From contig LKMM01000015.1 of the NCBI GenBank assembly GCA_001563885.1, forward strand, positions 1-18,705: a stretch of 18,705 nt of DNA. The letters run 5' to 3'. The first letter of the stretch is position 1. Each line of letters opens with the position of its first letter. The notes below the pieces were generated by a model. It had not been told where the DNA came from. It did no database searches and was given only the letters and a program-made list of their open reading frames with translations. The DNA is from Natrialbaceae archaeon B1-Br10_E2g27 (GTDB lineage Archaea; Halobacteriota; Halobacteria; Halobacteriales; Natrialbaceae). Shown here one piece after another: positions 1-6,781 of the stretch. Position numbers and translations under genes: made by a program.

Positions 1-1093
1 AGAGCGCGCCAACGAGGAAGGCCCCCAGGGCAATCGGTGCGGTCGTGCCGATGGCACCGAACTTATCGAGACTCTCCTTGCCGAGTTTGAGGATGATGAT
101 GCCGGCGGCCATAAAGAGCAGCCCCTTATACAGGATGTGGTTGAACAGGTGGGCGAAGGCACCGGCGATACCGAGCGTCGAGCCGACGCCAACGCCGACG
201 AGCATGAACCCGACCTGGCCCTGGATGTGATAGGACAGCAGCCGGCGCATGTCTTTCTGGGCTAACGCGTAGGCGGCCCCGTAGATGGCCATCGCCCCAC
301 CCATGTAGGCCAGGTAGATGTTCCCCTCCGGGAACGCCCGGTAGGCCGCATACACCGCGGTTTTCGTCGTATAACAGGCCAAAAAGACCGATGTGGCGAC
401 GTTTGGACTTGGATAGGTGTCTGGCAACCAGCTATGTAAGCCGATCATCGCCGTATTGACGCCGATACCGACGCCGGCGACCAACGCCGGCACCGAGAAC
501 GTGATCCCAGCGAGGGCAACCTCGAGGCCGCCGATGCCGCTGTCGGTAAAGTGCAAGGCGCTCGCGCCGGCCTCGGGGGCACCATAGAACAGATAGAGGG
601 CGATGCCGGCGATGAGCAAGCTCCCGCCGATGGCGTGAGCCAGCGCATACCGATAGCCTGCACGGATGGCCCCACCACCGGAGAGCCAGACGAAAATCGT
701 ACTGGCGATGGCCATTGCCTCCCAGCCGACGACGAGGCTGAGCCAGTCGCCGACCATCACGGTCCACAGCGAGGCGGTGACGTAGCCAAGCCCCCACATC
801 AGGTGGCGGCTGCTCGTCTCGGCGAAATAGGCGTAGGCGACCGCAGACGCACCGAAGCCACCGAAAATGATCGCCATGAGCCGCGTAAAGCCATCGACCT
901 CGAGCAACAGCAACTCAAAGCCCATGAACGTCGTCGTCGGCCCCGTTCCGTCGGGGACAACGAGCGCCCAGCCGACGACCGCCAGTAGTGCAGTGGTCCC
1001 AACCCCGTGAGCCAGTCGCCTCGAGAGCAACGGGACGGCCACGAGCGCGAGGGCGACGATCAGTGCCGGCGGCACCGAAAGCAGTTCATCCAT
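1..1093 (-). CDS. Mrp/Mnh antiporter subunit D-like protein (second copy), 3' end cut by window
   Basis: Proton-translocating subunit of the NuoL/M/N-MrpA/D family, a polytopic membrane protein that would move protons or Na+ as part of the Mrp complex. The frame is open from the ATG at 1093 to the window start, giving about 364 residues, so the C-terminus is missing. Family hallmarks are visible: an acidic residue in the WEAMAIAS helix, the loop HSWLPDTYPSP, a Lys in the following helix (TTKTAVYAAYRAF), the segment KDMRRLLSYHIQGQVGF, and FNHILYKGLLFMAAG with a conserved His and Lys. Its start overlaps the stop of the upstream antiporter gene by 8 bases (ATGGATGA), so translation is probably coupled. 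It could supply either the MrpA-like N-terminal half or a second MrpD. Family assignment is secure; the exact subunit name is not. Confidence 0.9.
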   Translation of the reverse strand, partial: MDELLSVPPALIVALALVAVPLLSRRLAHGVGTTALLAVVGWALVVPDGTGPTTTFMGFELLLLEVDGFTRLMAIIFGGFGASAVAYAYFAETSSRHLMWGLGYVTASLWTVMVGDWLSLVVGWEAMAIASTIFVWLSGGGAIRAGYRYALAHAIGGSLLIAGIALYLFYGAPEAGASALHFTDSGIGGLEVALAGITFSVPALVAGVGIGVNTAMIGLHSWLPDTYPSPNVATSVFLACYTTKTAVYAAYRAFPEGNIYLAYMGGAMAIYGAAYALAQKDMRRLLSYHIQGQVGFMLVGVGVGSTLGIAGAFAHLFNHILYKGLLFMAAGIIILKLGKESLDKFGAIGTTAPIALGAFLVGAL

Positions 1094-2825
1094 CGAGGCT
1101 CACCTCCCCGGCCTCGGCGACGATTCCCTCGATCAGGTCGAAAAAGACCATGTGATCGGGGACGATACCGAACAGAATTGCAAGCGTGACCGTCGTCATC
1201 AGTGGTACGAGCATCAGTGGCGTCGTTTCGCTGAACCGGCCCATCGGTCGGCTCCAGCCGTCACTCGGCGGAAGTTCGACGTGGCCGTGTCCGTGATGGT
1301 TATCGTGATCATCTTCAGCATGGTCGTGGTCGTCGGTGCCGTGGTCAGTTTCGTCGTCATCGCCACCGTCGTCGACCGTGCCGCCGTCGGCACGATAGTC
1401 GACGGCTTTGGCGGGCTTGCCACCAAAGGGCGACTCGAGGACGGGTTTGCCGCCGTGGTCGGCTGCTGTTTCGAAGAAGGCAGTATAGATGATCGGCCAG
1501 AAGTAGGCGACGTTCAACGCACCAGAGGTGACGAGGACGGCGGGGACGAGCAGGTTGCCGGCCTGTGCGCCACCCCACATAATGTGCCATTTGCTAACAA
1601 AGCCAGCCAGAATCGGCAGGCCAGCCATACTGAACGCAGCAAGCGAAAAGGCAGACATCGTAACTGGCATTCGGCGGGCGATACCAGGCATCTCGCTTAT
1701 ATATTTGACATCGAGTTGGACGTACAACGCCCCGGCACAGAGGAATAAGGTTAACTTCGCGAATGCATGGGCCGGAATGTGGAGTAAGCCGCCAGTGAGT
1801 GCCATCGGCGTCAGCAGCGACAGCCCAAGCACGATATAGGAAAGCTGGGCGATCGTCGAGTACGCAAGCCGTGCTTTGAGATTGTCCTGGCGAAGCGCGA
1901 ACAGACTGGCGATGATGATCGTCGCTCCCGCAAGCGTTGCAAGCGGGACGCCCATGCCGATTTCGGCGACCGTCTCCGGGCCGAAGACGTCGATGACGGT
2001 CCGGGCGACGCCGAACGCGCCGGCTTTGACGACCGCCACCGCGTGGAGTAGCCCCGACACGGGCGTCGGCGCGACCATCGCACTCGGCAACCAGGCGTGA
2101 ACCGGCATGACGCCCGCTTTGACGGCGAAGCCGCCAGCCAGCAGGGCGAAGGCTGCGCGTGCAAACCATGGGTCCTCGTTCGCAACAGTTGCAAGTCCTT
2201 CAATGCCGCCACGGCTGAACTCAACCGAGCCAGTCAGGACGAAAACGGCGACCATCCCGCCGAAGACAGCAAGCCCACCCGAGAGGGCATAGGCGAGGTA
2301 TTTGTAGCCCGAGGTCCGCGCCTCGGCGGATTCGTCGTGGGCAACCAACGGATAGGTCGCAAGCGTAAGCACCTCATAGAAGACGAGCAAGACGAAGATG
2401 TTCGCAGCAAAGGCCACACCGAGTGCCGCACCGACGCTTGCACACAACATTGCAAAGAATCGCGTCTGGTAAGGCTCGTGGTGGCCGCGCATGTAACCGA
2501 TGCTGTAGACTGCAGTGAGCACGTAGAGACCACTCGAGACGAGCGCAAACACCATCCCGAGGGCGTCGGCTCTGAGGACGAGGTCGATCCCCTCGACGAA
2601 GGTTCCGAGATTCGTCTCGTAGACTACTCCATCGAGGACGCCGGGTGCCATGCTGGCGACGATTCCGAACATACTGACCGCAGCGAGAAGCGACCATGCC
2701 TCGCGGACGTTCGGCCGGCTTTTCGAGAGGAAGATCAGGCCAATAGCGACGAGGGCAACGAGCAAGGCCGCGCCGGGTCGGATCGACTCGACGGTGGTCG
2801 TACTCTGGAGGACGGCCTCAGTCAT
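1086..2825 (-). CDS. Mrp/Mnh antiporter subunit D-like protein with His/Asp-rich loop
   Basis: A 579-residue proton antiporter subunit of the MrpD/NuoN family with about 14 membrane helices. Key residues visible: Glu151 in FYEVLTL (TM5 Glu), Lys236 before VMPVHAWLP (243-247), Lys267 in AVAVVKAGAF, RQDNLKARLAYSTIAQLSY (312-330) and HAFAKLTLF with Lys357. The ATG at 2825 is chosen because it overlaps the mnhC stop by 8 bases and begins the conserved protein; a longer frame to 2966 would be arginine-rich out-of-frame sequence of mnhC. Between two C-terminal helices (about residues 450 and 535) is a hydrophilic insert. Within it, about residues 480-515 hold mostly Asp, Gly and eight His, which is unusual for the family and looks metal-binding. 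Part of the E-F-G-A-B-C-D operon. Certain as to family; mnhD is the most likely name. Confidence 0.92.
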   Translation of the reverse strand: MTEAVLQSTTTVESIRPGAALLVALVAIGLIFLSKSRPNVREAWSLLAAVSMFGIVASMAPGVLDGVVYETNLGTFVEGIDLVLRADALGMVFALVSSGLYVLTAVYSIGYMRGHHEPYQTRFFAMLCASVGAALGVAFAANIFVLLVFYEVLTLATYPLVAHDESAEARTSGYKYLAYALSGGLAVFGGMVAVFVLTGSVEFSRGGIEGLATVANEDPWFARAAFALLAGGFAVKAGVMPVHAWLPSAMVAPTPVSGLLHAVAVVKAGAFGVARTVIDVFGPETVAEIGMGVPLATLAGATIIIASLFALRQDNLKARLAYSTIAQLSYIVLGLSLLTPMALTGGLLHIPAHAFAKLTLFLCAGALYVQLDVKYISEMPGIARRMPVTMSAFSLAAFSMAGLPILAGFVSKWHIMWGGAQAGNLLVPAVLVTSGALNVAYFWPIIYTAFFETAADHGGKPVLESPFGGKPAKAVDYRADGGTVDDGGDDDETDHGTDDHDHAEDDHDNHHGHGHVELPPSDGWSRPMGRFSETTPLMLVPLMTTVTLAILFGIVPDHMVFFDLIEGIVAEAGEVSLDG

Positions 2826-3207
2826 CGCTCCCACCCGAGTTCGAGGACGTCGTATCGTCGGCGGCGATCGCGGCTTCGATCTCGCGGGTATCCATCGTGC
2901 CGAACTCGTCGTAGAGCCGGATCGCCAACGCGAGTGCAAGTGCCGTAAGCGACACCCCGACGACAATCGCCGTCAGCACGAGGACGTGCATGAGTGGATT
3001 GGCGTACGGTTCTTCAAAGCCCTCCGCGAGAATCGGCGGACTCGCGCCGTCGACGTAGGCAATCGTTACGAGCAACAGGTAGACCGCGATCTGTGCGAAG
3101 TTGAGCCCGATGATCTTTTTTATCAGGTTCGGGTTGTCGATCATCATGTATATGCCGATCAGAAACAGCGCAAACGACGTGAAATAGTAGTGATACGCTT
3201 CGATCAT
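2818..3207 (-). CDS. mnhC: Monovalent cation/proton antiporter subunit C (MnhC/MrpC)
   Basis: A 129-residue NuoK-like subunit with three membrane helices (about 9-25, 33-55, 74-98). The segment from Pro71 to Arg97 (PLMHVLVLTAIVVGVSLTAL and onward) is the typical MnhC/NuoK C-terminal helix, and NPNLIKKIIGLNFAQIAVYL matches the middle helix with its Asn and Lys residues. The tail after residue 105 is acidic and Ser/Gly-rich, as usual for halophiles. The start at 3207 is supported by a strong Shine-Dalgarno GGAGGG (3216-3221) eight bases upstream and by the 4-base ATGA overlap with the mnhB stop. The stop overlaps the next gene by 8 bases. NuoK/HyfE-type proteins are related, but the context makes this the Mrp subunit. 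Confidence 0.93.
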   Translation of the reverse strand: MIEAYHYYFTSFALFLIGIYMMIDNPNLIKKIIGLNFAQIAVYLLLVTIAYVDGASPPILAEGFEEPYANPLMHVLVLTAIVVGVSLTALALALAIRLYDEFGTMDTREIEAAIAADDTTSSNSGGSDD

Positions 3208-3812
3208 GCTGATTTCCCTCCGTCCTCGAGTCCGGCGGCGAGCCAGACGACGAGGCCGATAATGACGCCACAGACGAGCGCGGCGATAGCCACCTCGACT
3301 AGTTTGACCATGTTCTCGACCGACAGCGGGAAGACGAACAACTCGAGCATGTCTCCCCCGAGGACAATCGCCCCGAAGGCGACGCCCCCGAAGATCGCCG
3401 CGCCGAGGACGAACAGTCCCGCGAGCGCTCGTGCGTCGAGCCACTCCTGGGTTGGTTCGAACCCAAAGGCCATCGCGATCAACACGACCGCCGAAGCCAT
3501 GACGACCCCGCCCTGGAACGCCCCACCGGGGAGGCTCGTCCCGAATAGGGTCAGGTAGATCCCAAAGGCGACGACGAAGGGTGTCACCGTCCGCGCGGCC
3601 GTTCTAACGACGGGGCTTTCGACGACGTTTGTCGTCGTTCGGAGTTCGCCATCGGCCACTGCAGCGTCGGCGACTGCGGCCGCTTCGGCGGCGTCGCTTG
3701 GGTCTGTTTCGGGCTGTTCTGGGGGCTCCGCATCGGTCGCGTAGCCGTGGACCTCTTCGGTCTCGGCGTCCGGGCCACCATCGGATTCGACGTCGGAATC
3801 GTTGCCCGTCAT
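3204..3812 (-). CDS. mnhB: Monovalent cation/proton antiporter subunit B (MnhB/MrpB)
   Basis: A 202-residue protein whose second half is a typical MnhB domain: four hydrophobic segments from residue 75 onward, with the signature GTSLPGGAFQGGV at 91-103 (the family usually has PGGGFQGG) and KLVEVAIAALV near the end. The first 65-70 residues are a hydrophilic, Asp/Glu/Ala/Pro-rich extension not needed for the fold and typical of haloarchaeal surface adaptation. The ATG at 3812 overlaps the stop of the preceding DUF4040 gene as ATGA, and its own stop overlaps mnhC the same way, so the protein belongs to one co-translated series. Membrane subunit of the Mrp complex; it has no catalytic residues of its own that I can point to. 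Confidence 0.92.
   Translation of the reverse strand: MTGNDSDVESDGGPDAETEEVHGYATDAEPPEQPETDPSDAAEAAAVADAAVADGELRTTTNVVESPVVRTAARTVTPFVVAFGIYLTLFGTSLPGGAFQGGVVMASAVVLIAMAFGFEPTQEWLDARALAGLFVLGAAIFGGVAFGAIVLGGDMLELFVFPLSVENMVKLVEVAIAALVCGVIIGLVVWLAAGLEDGGKSA
3216..3221 (-). promoter_or_regulatory. Shine-Dalgarno site of mnhC
   Basis: GGAGGG on the minus strand lies inside the mnhB coding sequence, eight bases before the ATG at 3207. It fixes the mnhC start and rejects the much longer open frame that extends to 3444. Confidence 0.7.
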
Positions 3813-4426
3813 AGGATATCATCCCGTTTGAGCACGATCAGGATACTCACCGCCGCCGCAAAGGCGACGATCAACTCACCTAAGGTGTCCAGTCCACGAT
3901 AGACGACTAACACCGCGACGACGGCGTTCGGGAAGCCCGCCTCCTCGAGTGTCTCTTCTAAGTAGTAGCCATGCGGCGTCAACTCGCCGTCGGCGTAGGT
4001 CTCGGAGACGGCCGGTGCGTCGGCGGCCCCGACCGGATCGAGACTGAGGAAGGTATAGGCCAGTGGCACTGCCAGCGCGCCGACGAGCACGAGCGCCGGG
4101 ATGTTTATCGGGCGGAATCGTCGCTCGAGACCACCATCCGGTTGGGCTGTGTGCTCGCCTCCCTCCGCAGCTGTCGAAGCCGATTTCGAACGGCTCAGGC
4201 CGACGGTTTTTGCGATCGTAATCATAAAGAGCACGGAGGTAACGCCCGCACCGACCGCGGCTTCGATCAACGCCACGTCGGGGGCGGCGAGTAACACCCA
4301 GATCACCGCGATACCGAGTGTCAGGGCCGCGAACGCAACGATGGCACCGATAACGTCCTCGGCGAACGCCACGAACAGTGCCGCGAGTATGACGAACGCG
4401 ACCAGTCCGACCTCGAGTGCGATCAT
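3809..4426 (-). CDS. DUF4040-MbhE fusion, equivalent to the C-terminal part of MrpA
   Basis: A 205-residue membrane protein made of two modules normally found at the MrpA C-terminus or as separate MbhD and MbhE subunits. Residues 1-78 are a DUF4040 domain with three helices and the motif APDVALIEAAVGAG (48-61). A charged linker (79-105) follows, then a helix (109-128), a soluble acidic stretch, and the MbhE-type motif PNAVVAVLVVYRGLDTLGE (166-184) entering a last helix. In Mrp and Mbh complexes these pieces connect the antiporter subunit to the E/F/G subunits. Both ends overlap their neighbours by ATGA. It is often annotated as MnhB-like because of DUF4040, but the real MnhB is the next gene. 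Confidence 0.88.
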   Translation of the reverse strand: MIALEVGLVAFVILAALFVAFAEDVIGAIVAFAALTLGIAVIWVLLAAPDVALIEAAVGAGVTSVLFMITIAKTVGLSRSKSASTAAEGGEHTAQPDGGLERRFRPINIPALVLVGALAVPLAYTFLSLDPVGAADAPAVSETYADGELTPHGYYLEETLEEAGFPNAVVAVLVVYRGLDTLGELIVAFAAAVSILIVLKRDDIL

Positions 4427-4740
4427 GACGATCCCTCCCGCTCGTCTGCTGTCCAGACGTCGATGCCTTTGCTGTAAGCAGCCCGGGTGATCGCGTGGGC
4501 TGCCGTCGGATTCGTATAGTAGATGAACACGATCAACAGGGCTGCTCTGAGGATTTCGCCGGCGGTGCCGAAATACAGCGCAACGGCGAGGATCGAAAAG
4601 CCAGCGCCGAGTGTGTCTGCTTTCGTCGCCGCGTGCGAACGTGTATACACGTCGGGCAACCGAAGCATGCCGACCGCTGCGACGAACGTAAAGAAGACGC
4701 CGATGGCGGCGAAGACGATGATTGCACCGGTGAGAATCAT
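4423..4740 (-). CDS. mnhG: Monovalent cation/proton antiporter subunit G (MnhG/MrpG)
   Basis: A 105-residue PhaG/MnhG/YufB-family membrane protein with three helices. The diagnostic segment GMLRLPDVYTRSHAATKADT follows the first helix, and TNPTAAHAITRAAY closes the third. I chose the ATG at 4740 because it gives the ATGA overlap with the mnhF stop seen repeatedly in this operon, with a GGAG five bases upstream. A GTG at 4746, two codons earlier, is an alternative. The stop overlaps the DUF4040 gene by 4 bases. In bacterial Mrp complexes MrpG packs with E and F in the small-subunit module; a separate enzymatic role is not known. Confidence 0.92.
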   Translation of the reverse strand: MILTGAIIVFAAIGVFFTFVAAVGMLRLPDVYTRSHAATKADTLGAGFSILAVALYFGTAGEILRAALLIVFIYYTNPTAAHAITRAAYSKGIDVWTADEREGSS

Positions 4741-5021
4741 CGCCACTCCACCCCCTCGGTTTCGTAGGTAAACCGGCCGACGACGAGGCTCAACACGAAA
4801 TTAAGCAGCGCATACACGATCGCGATGTCGAGATACTCCGGCCGGTCGAGTCCGGCGGCGATCAACGCGAGTACCATCACGATGCTCGTCCCGATGACGT
4901 TGACTGCCATCACGCGATCGTGAGTTGTCGGGCCAGCGATGACCCGGTAGAGCACCATCGCCGCCAGAACGACGACGACAGCCGCCGCGCCAAGCAAAAC
5001 CGTTCCTGCAAGTTCACTCAT
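4737..5021 (-). CDS. mnhF: Monovalent cation/proton antiporter subunit F (MnhF/MrpF)
   Basis: A 94-residue protein with three hydrophobic helices. The conserved MnhF segment YRVIAGPTTHDRVMAVNVIG lies between helices 1 and 2, and the final helix starts in DIAIVYALLNF. The ATG at 5021 is preferred to the GTG at 5030, because a near-perfect Shine-Dalgarno GGAGGTGA (5027-5034) stands five bases before it and it overlaps the mnhE stop by 8 bases (ATGAGTGA). The stop overlaps mnhG by 4 bases. Works as a small membrane subunit of the Mrp antiporter. Confidence 0.93.
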   Translation of the reverse strand: MSELAGTVLLGAAAVVVVLAAMVLYRVIAGPTTHDRVMAVNVIGTSIVMVLALIAAGLDRPEYLDIAIVYALLNFVLSLVVGRFTYETEGVEWR

Positions 5022-6159
5022 CGGATTCACCTCCCGACGCAGACGCGTCGACTACCGACTCGGGTTCGGCGGTCGGCGAGTCGACGGTCTCCGAGTTCGG
5101 CGAGTCGACTGCCGTGTCGATCCCACCATCGGCCGCAACCGCCGGTTCGGGCTCGGCGCTTGCAGCCGGCCCGACCAGTGCTTCGACGTCGCCTCGAGCG
5201 TCCGGCCCCGGAAGGTCAGCGTTTTCGCGTCCGTAAAACAGATACCGGACGGGCCGTTCGTGGACGCCCTCGACGAGGTCATCGCGGGCACCTTCGGTAA
5301 GCGAGTGAACCAGCAACTGGTGGCCGTTTGCGTCGACGGTCAACGTCCCCGGTGTGAGGGTGATGCTGTTGGCGAAGGCGGTGACGGACATGCCGCTGCC
5401 GACGGCCGCCTCGACGCGGTCGAGGCCAGGATCGATCGGCAGCCGTGGATGCAAGACGACGTAGGCGAACAACACGTTCGCTTTCGTAATCTCCCACAGC
5501 AGGTAGGGGACGAAATACGCCCCTCGAGCGATCGTGCCCGCTATCGGCCCGAGCGACGGCGTCGTCTCGAAGGCGACGTTTCGCAACAACGCCGCCGCAA
5601 TAACCCCGGTGACGACCCCCGAAGCGAGTGCAAACGAGTACGTCGGACCACCAAGGGCGACGTAGAAAGCGAACGCAACCACACCGATCACGCCCGCTCG
5701 TAATAGCTCATCGCGTGTCGGCCGCCAGCCACCCGTCTCGGCCGGCGCGCGTTCGAACTCGACGCCCGTTCCCTCGAGGATCGACTCGAGTGACTGCAGC
5801 GTCGGGGCCGTCGCATCGAGCGAGTAGCCGGGATCGAGGACGATCCGGTCGATCCCGTTTTCGCGCGCGTACTCGAGAAACAATTCGACGTGTTCTGTGG
5901 GACCGGCGATGTACCGATCCGTACCCAACAACGCCGTCGTCACCGGAAAGTCATCCGGGCTGGCCTCACGGGCTCGTTGCTCGGCACGCGAAAGGACTCG
6001 GTTGTCGGCTTCGGTAGCTACGTCGCCGACGTAGTGGCCCGGAACCGTTCGGACGAGATGGATCCCGGCATCGTCTCCTCGAGCGAGAGACACAGCATAC
6101 GAGACCGTCTCTTCTAGACTACTCGAAGGGGCGACCGGAAGAAGTACGCCGCCAGTCAT
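5014..6159 (-). CDS. mnhE: Universal-stress-domain/MnhE fusion, antiporter subunit E
   Basis: A 381-residue, two-domain protein. Residues 1-130 resemble a universal stress protein (UspA-type Rossmann-like fold): it opens with GGVLLPVAPSSSLEETVSYA, and a buried strand GIDRIVLDPG sits at 102-111. No clear glycine-rich ATP loop is visible. Residues 150-310 are MnhE: hydrophobic segments at 155-192 and 205-235, then AFANSITLTPGT and TLTVDANGHQLLVH (261-285), the family signature. An acidic Pro/Ser tail follows. The ATG at 6159 starts the conserved fold; the frame continues upstream to a GTG at 6273, but those residues are basic and unlike a haloarchaeal N-terminus. First gene of the antiporter operon; its stop overlaps mnhF by 8 bases. 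The long leader upstream presumably carries the operon promoter. Confidence 0.88.
   Translation of the reverse strand: MTGGVLLPVAPSSSLEETVSYAVSLARGDDAGIHLVRTVPGHYVGDVATEADNRVLSRAEQRAREASPDDFPVTTALLGTDRYIAGPTEHVELFLEYARENGIDRIVLDPGYSLDATAPTLQSLESILEGTGVEFERAPAETGGWRPTRDELLRAGVIGVVAFAFYVALGGPTYSFALASGVVTGVIAAALLRNVAFETTPSLGPIAGTIARGAYFVPYLLWEITKANVLFAYVVLHPRLPIDPGLDRVEAAVGSGMSVTAFANSITLTPGTLTVDANGHQLLVHSLTEGARDDLVEGVHERPVRYLFYGRENADLPGPDARGDVEALVGPAASAEPEPAVAADGGIDTAVDSPNSETVDSPTAEPESVVDASASGGESDE
5027..5034 (-). promoter_or_regulatory. Shine-Dalgarno site of mnhF
   Basis: GGAGGTGA on the minus strand, five bases before the ATG at 5021. It overlaps the alternative GTG at 5030 and so argues against that start. 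Confidence 0.75.
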
Positions 6160-6283
6160 GTCGGCCACCCCCAAAATCGGATGTCGCCGACGCTTTCGCC
6201 GGTCGACCGCCGGGCTGCCATCGATCGACCGGTCGTCGCGAACACCCGTCCAGATGGCCGGTGATTGAGACACATAGCTCTCT

Positions 6284-6371
6284 TTTCGTTAGTCGACCCA
6301 AGCGTCACCCATAGGAAAACTATTTCGTTATCCGCCAGACAGCCCGGAAACTCAATAAATCCGTTTCGTTA
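6284..6371. repeat. Three direct copies of TTTCGTTA spaced about 40 bases apart
   Basis: Exact copies lie at 6284-6291, 6323-6330 and 6364-6371, with start-to-start spacings of 39 and 41 bases, close to four helical turns. On the minus strand they read TAACGAAA. Each is in the mnhE leader. They may be operators for a multimeric regulator or repeated BRE-like promoter elements (haloarchaeal BREs often contain CGAAA). The copies are seen directly; the function is inferred. Confidence 0.55.
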
Positions 6372-6382
6372 CTCGAGACAGA

Positions 6383-6409
6383 ATCAGTATCACTCCAGAA
6401 CAGTGATTA
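6383..6409. repeat. Intergenic motif, copy 1 (partner at 11280-11303)
   Basis: Reads ATCAGTA, three extra bases TCA, CTCCAGAAC, then AGTGATTA. The partner in the archaellum intergenic region has ATCAGTA joined directly to CTCCAGAAC and then GGCGATGA. It lies beside the TATA-like TTAATTA at 6407-6413. A shared regulator or promoter element is possible. Confidence 0.45.
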
Positions 6410-6475
6410 ATTATGTAACATTCGTCCGGTTTTCACGCCAGGCTAGAGGCGGCCTGCAGACCGGGACAGCTAGCT

Positions 6476-6649
6476 CTACGTTATGAGCAGATATGCGACG
6501 TAGACGATTGCGGCGACGATTGCGAGTGTAATCGCCGTACTAATCATCCACGAGAGTACGCCGAGGACGAATCCGACTATCTGGAAGACGGCATAAAAGG
6601 CGATGAGCGCGACGACTGCGAGGCCGACGAGGCGAAGGGCATCTGTCAT
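6476..6649 (-). CDS. Small two-helix membrane protein of unknown function
   Basis: A 57-residue, very hydrophobic protein beginning MTDALRLVGLAVVALIAFYA and ending in IVYVAYLLIT. Two membrane helices are expected, about residues 7-35 and 38-55, with almost no loop and few charges (one Asp, one Arg). I chose the ATG at 6649; a TTG at 6670 would add seven residues. No strong Shine-Dalgarno is visible, so a leaderless or short-leader transcript is possible. It sits 132 bases after arlI on the same strand and 316 bases before mnhE, so its link to either block is uncertain. I do not recognise the family. Codon use and the acidic first residues look native. Confidence 0.6.
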   Translation of the reverse strand: MTDALRLVGLAVVALIAFYAVFQIVGFVLGVLSWMISTAITLAIVAAIVYVAYLLIT

Positions 6650-6757
6650 ACCTACCACAACGTTGCCCAATGAGTAAGTTGTTACGGTGTCCTATCAAAT
6701 CGTTCGCCAACGGCAACCTGTCGTCGGTTCCAAACGAATCCGACAGTGTCCAACCGC

Positions 6758-6776
6758 CTCGCTCTGGGGGAGCGAG
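6758..6776 (-). terminator. Hairpin just after arlI, possible transcript end
   Basis: CTCGCT and AGCGAG (6758-6763 and 6771-6776) are perfect inverted repeats with a 7-base G/C-rich loop, starting 5 bases beyond the arlI stop. No T-run follows, so this is a weak terminator candidate; it could instead protect the 3' end of the archaellum mRNA. Confidence 0.3.
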
Positions 6777-6781
6777 TGAAC

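Larger units (their letters stand above)
6160..6475 (-). promoter_or_regulatory. Intergenic leader/promoter region of the antiporter operon
   Basis: This 316-base gap holds no gene I can support; a plus-strand 73-codon frame inside it has unlikely composition. It contains AT-rich TATA-like stretches for minus-strand transcription: near 6405-6413 (TAATTAATC on the minus strand) and near 6314-6330 (TAACGAAATAGTTTTCC on the minus strand, which resembles the haloarchaeal BRE plus TATA arrangement). Both are more than 150 bases from the mnhE start, so a long 5' leader is possible. The region also holds the octamer array and the shared motif listed separately. Confidence 0.5.

Noticed and set aside
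2097..2948. 283-codon plus-strand frame over the MrpD-like gene
   Set aside because: Lies antisense to a clear antiporter sequence with conserved motifs; its own translation has no recognisable domain and turns arginine-rich.
2826..2966. Longer start for the MrpD-like protein at 2966
   Set aside because: The extension is Arg/Ser-rich out-of-frame mnhC sequence; the ATG at 2825 overlaps the mnhC stop like the other junctions.
6160..6273. Longer MnhE starting at the GTG at 6273
   Set aside because: The extra 38 residues are basic and not haloarchaeal in style; the Usp-like fold begins at the ATG at 6159.
6265..6486. 73-codon plus-strand frame in the mnhE leader
   Set aside because: Composition is basic and Ser/Thr-rich, unlike the acidic native proteins, with no start signal; it crosses the octamer array and the end of the 57-residue gene.
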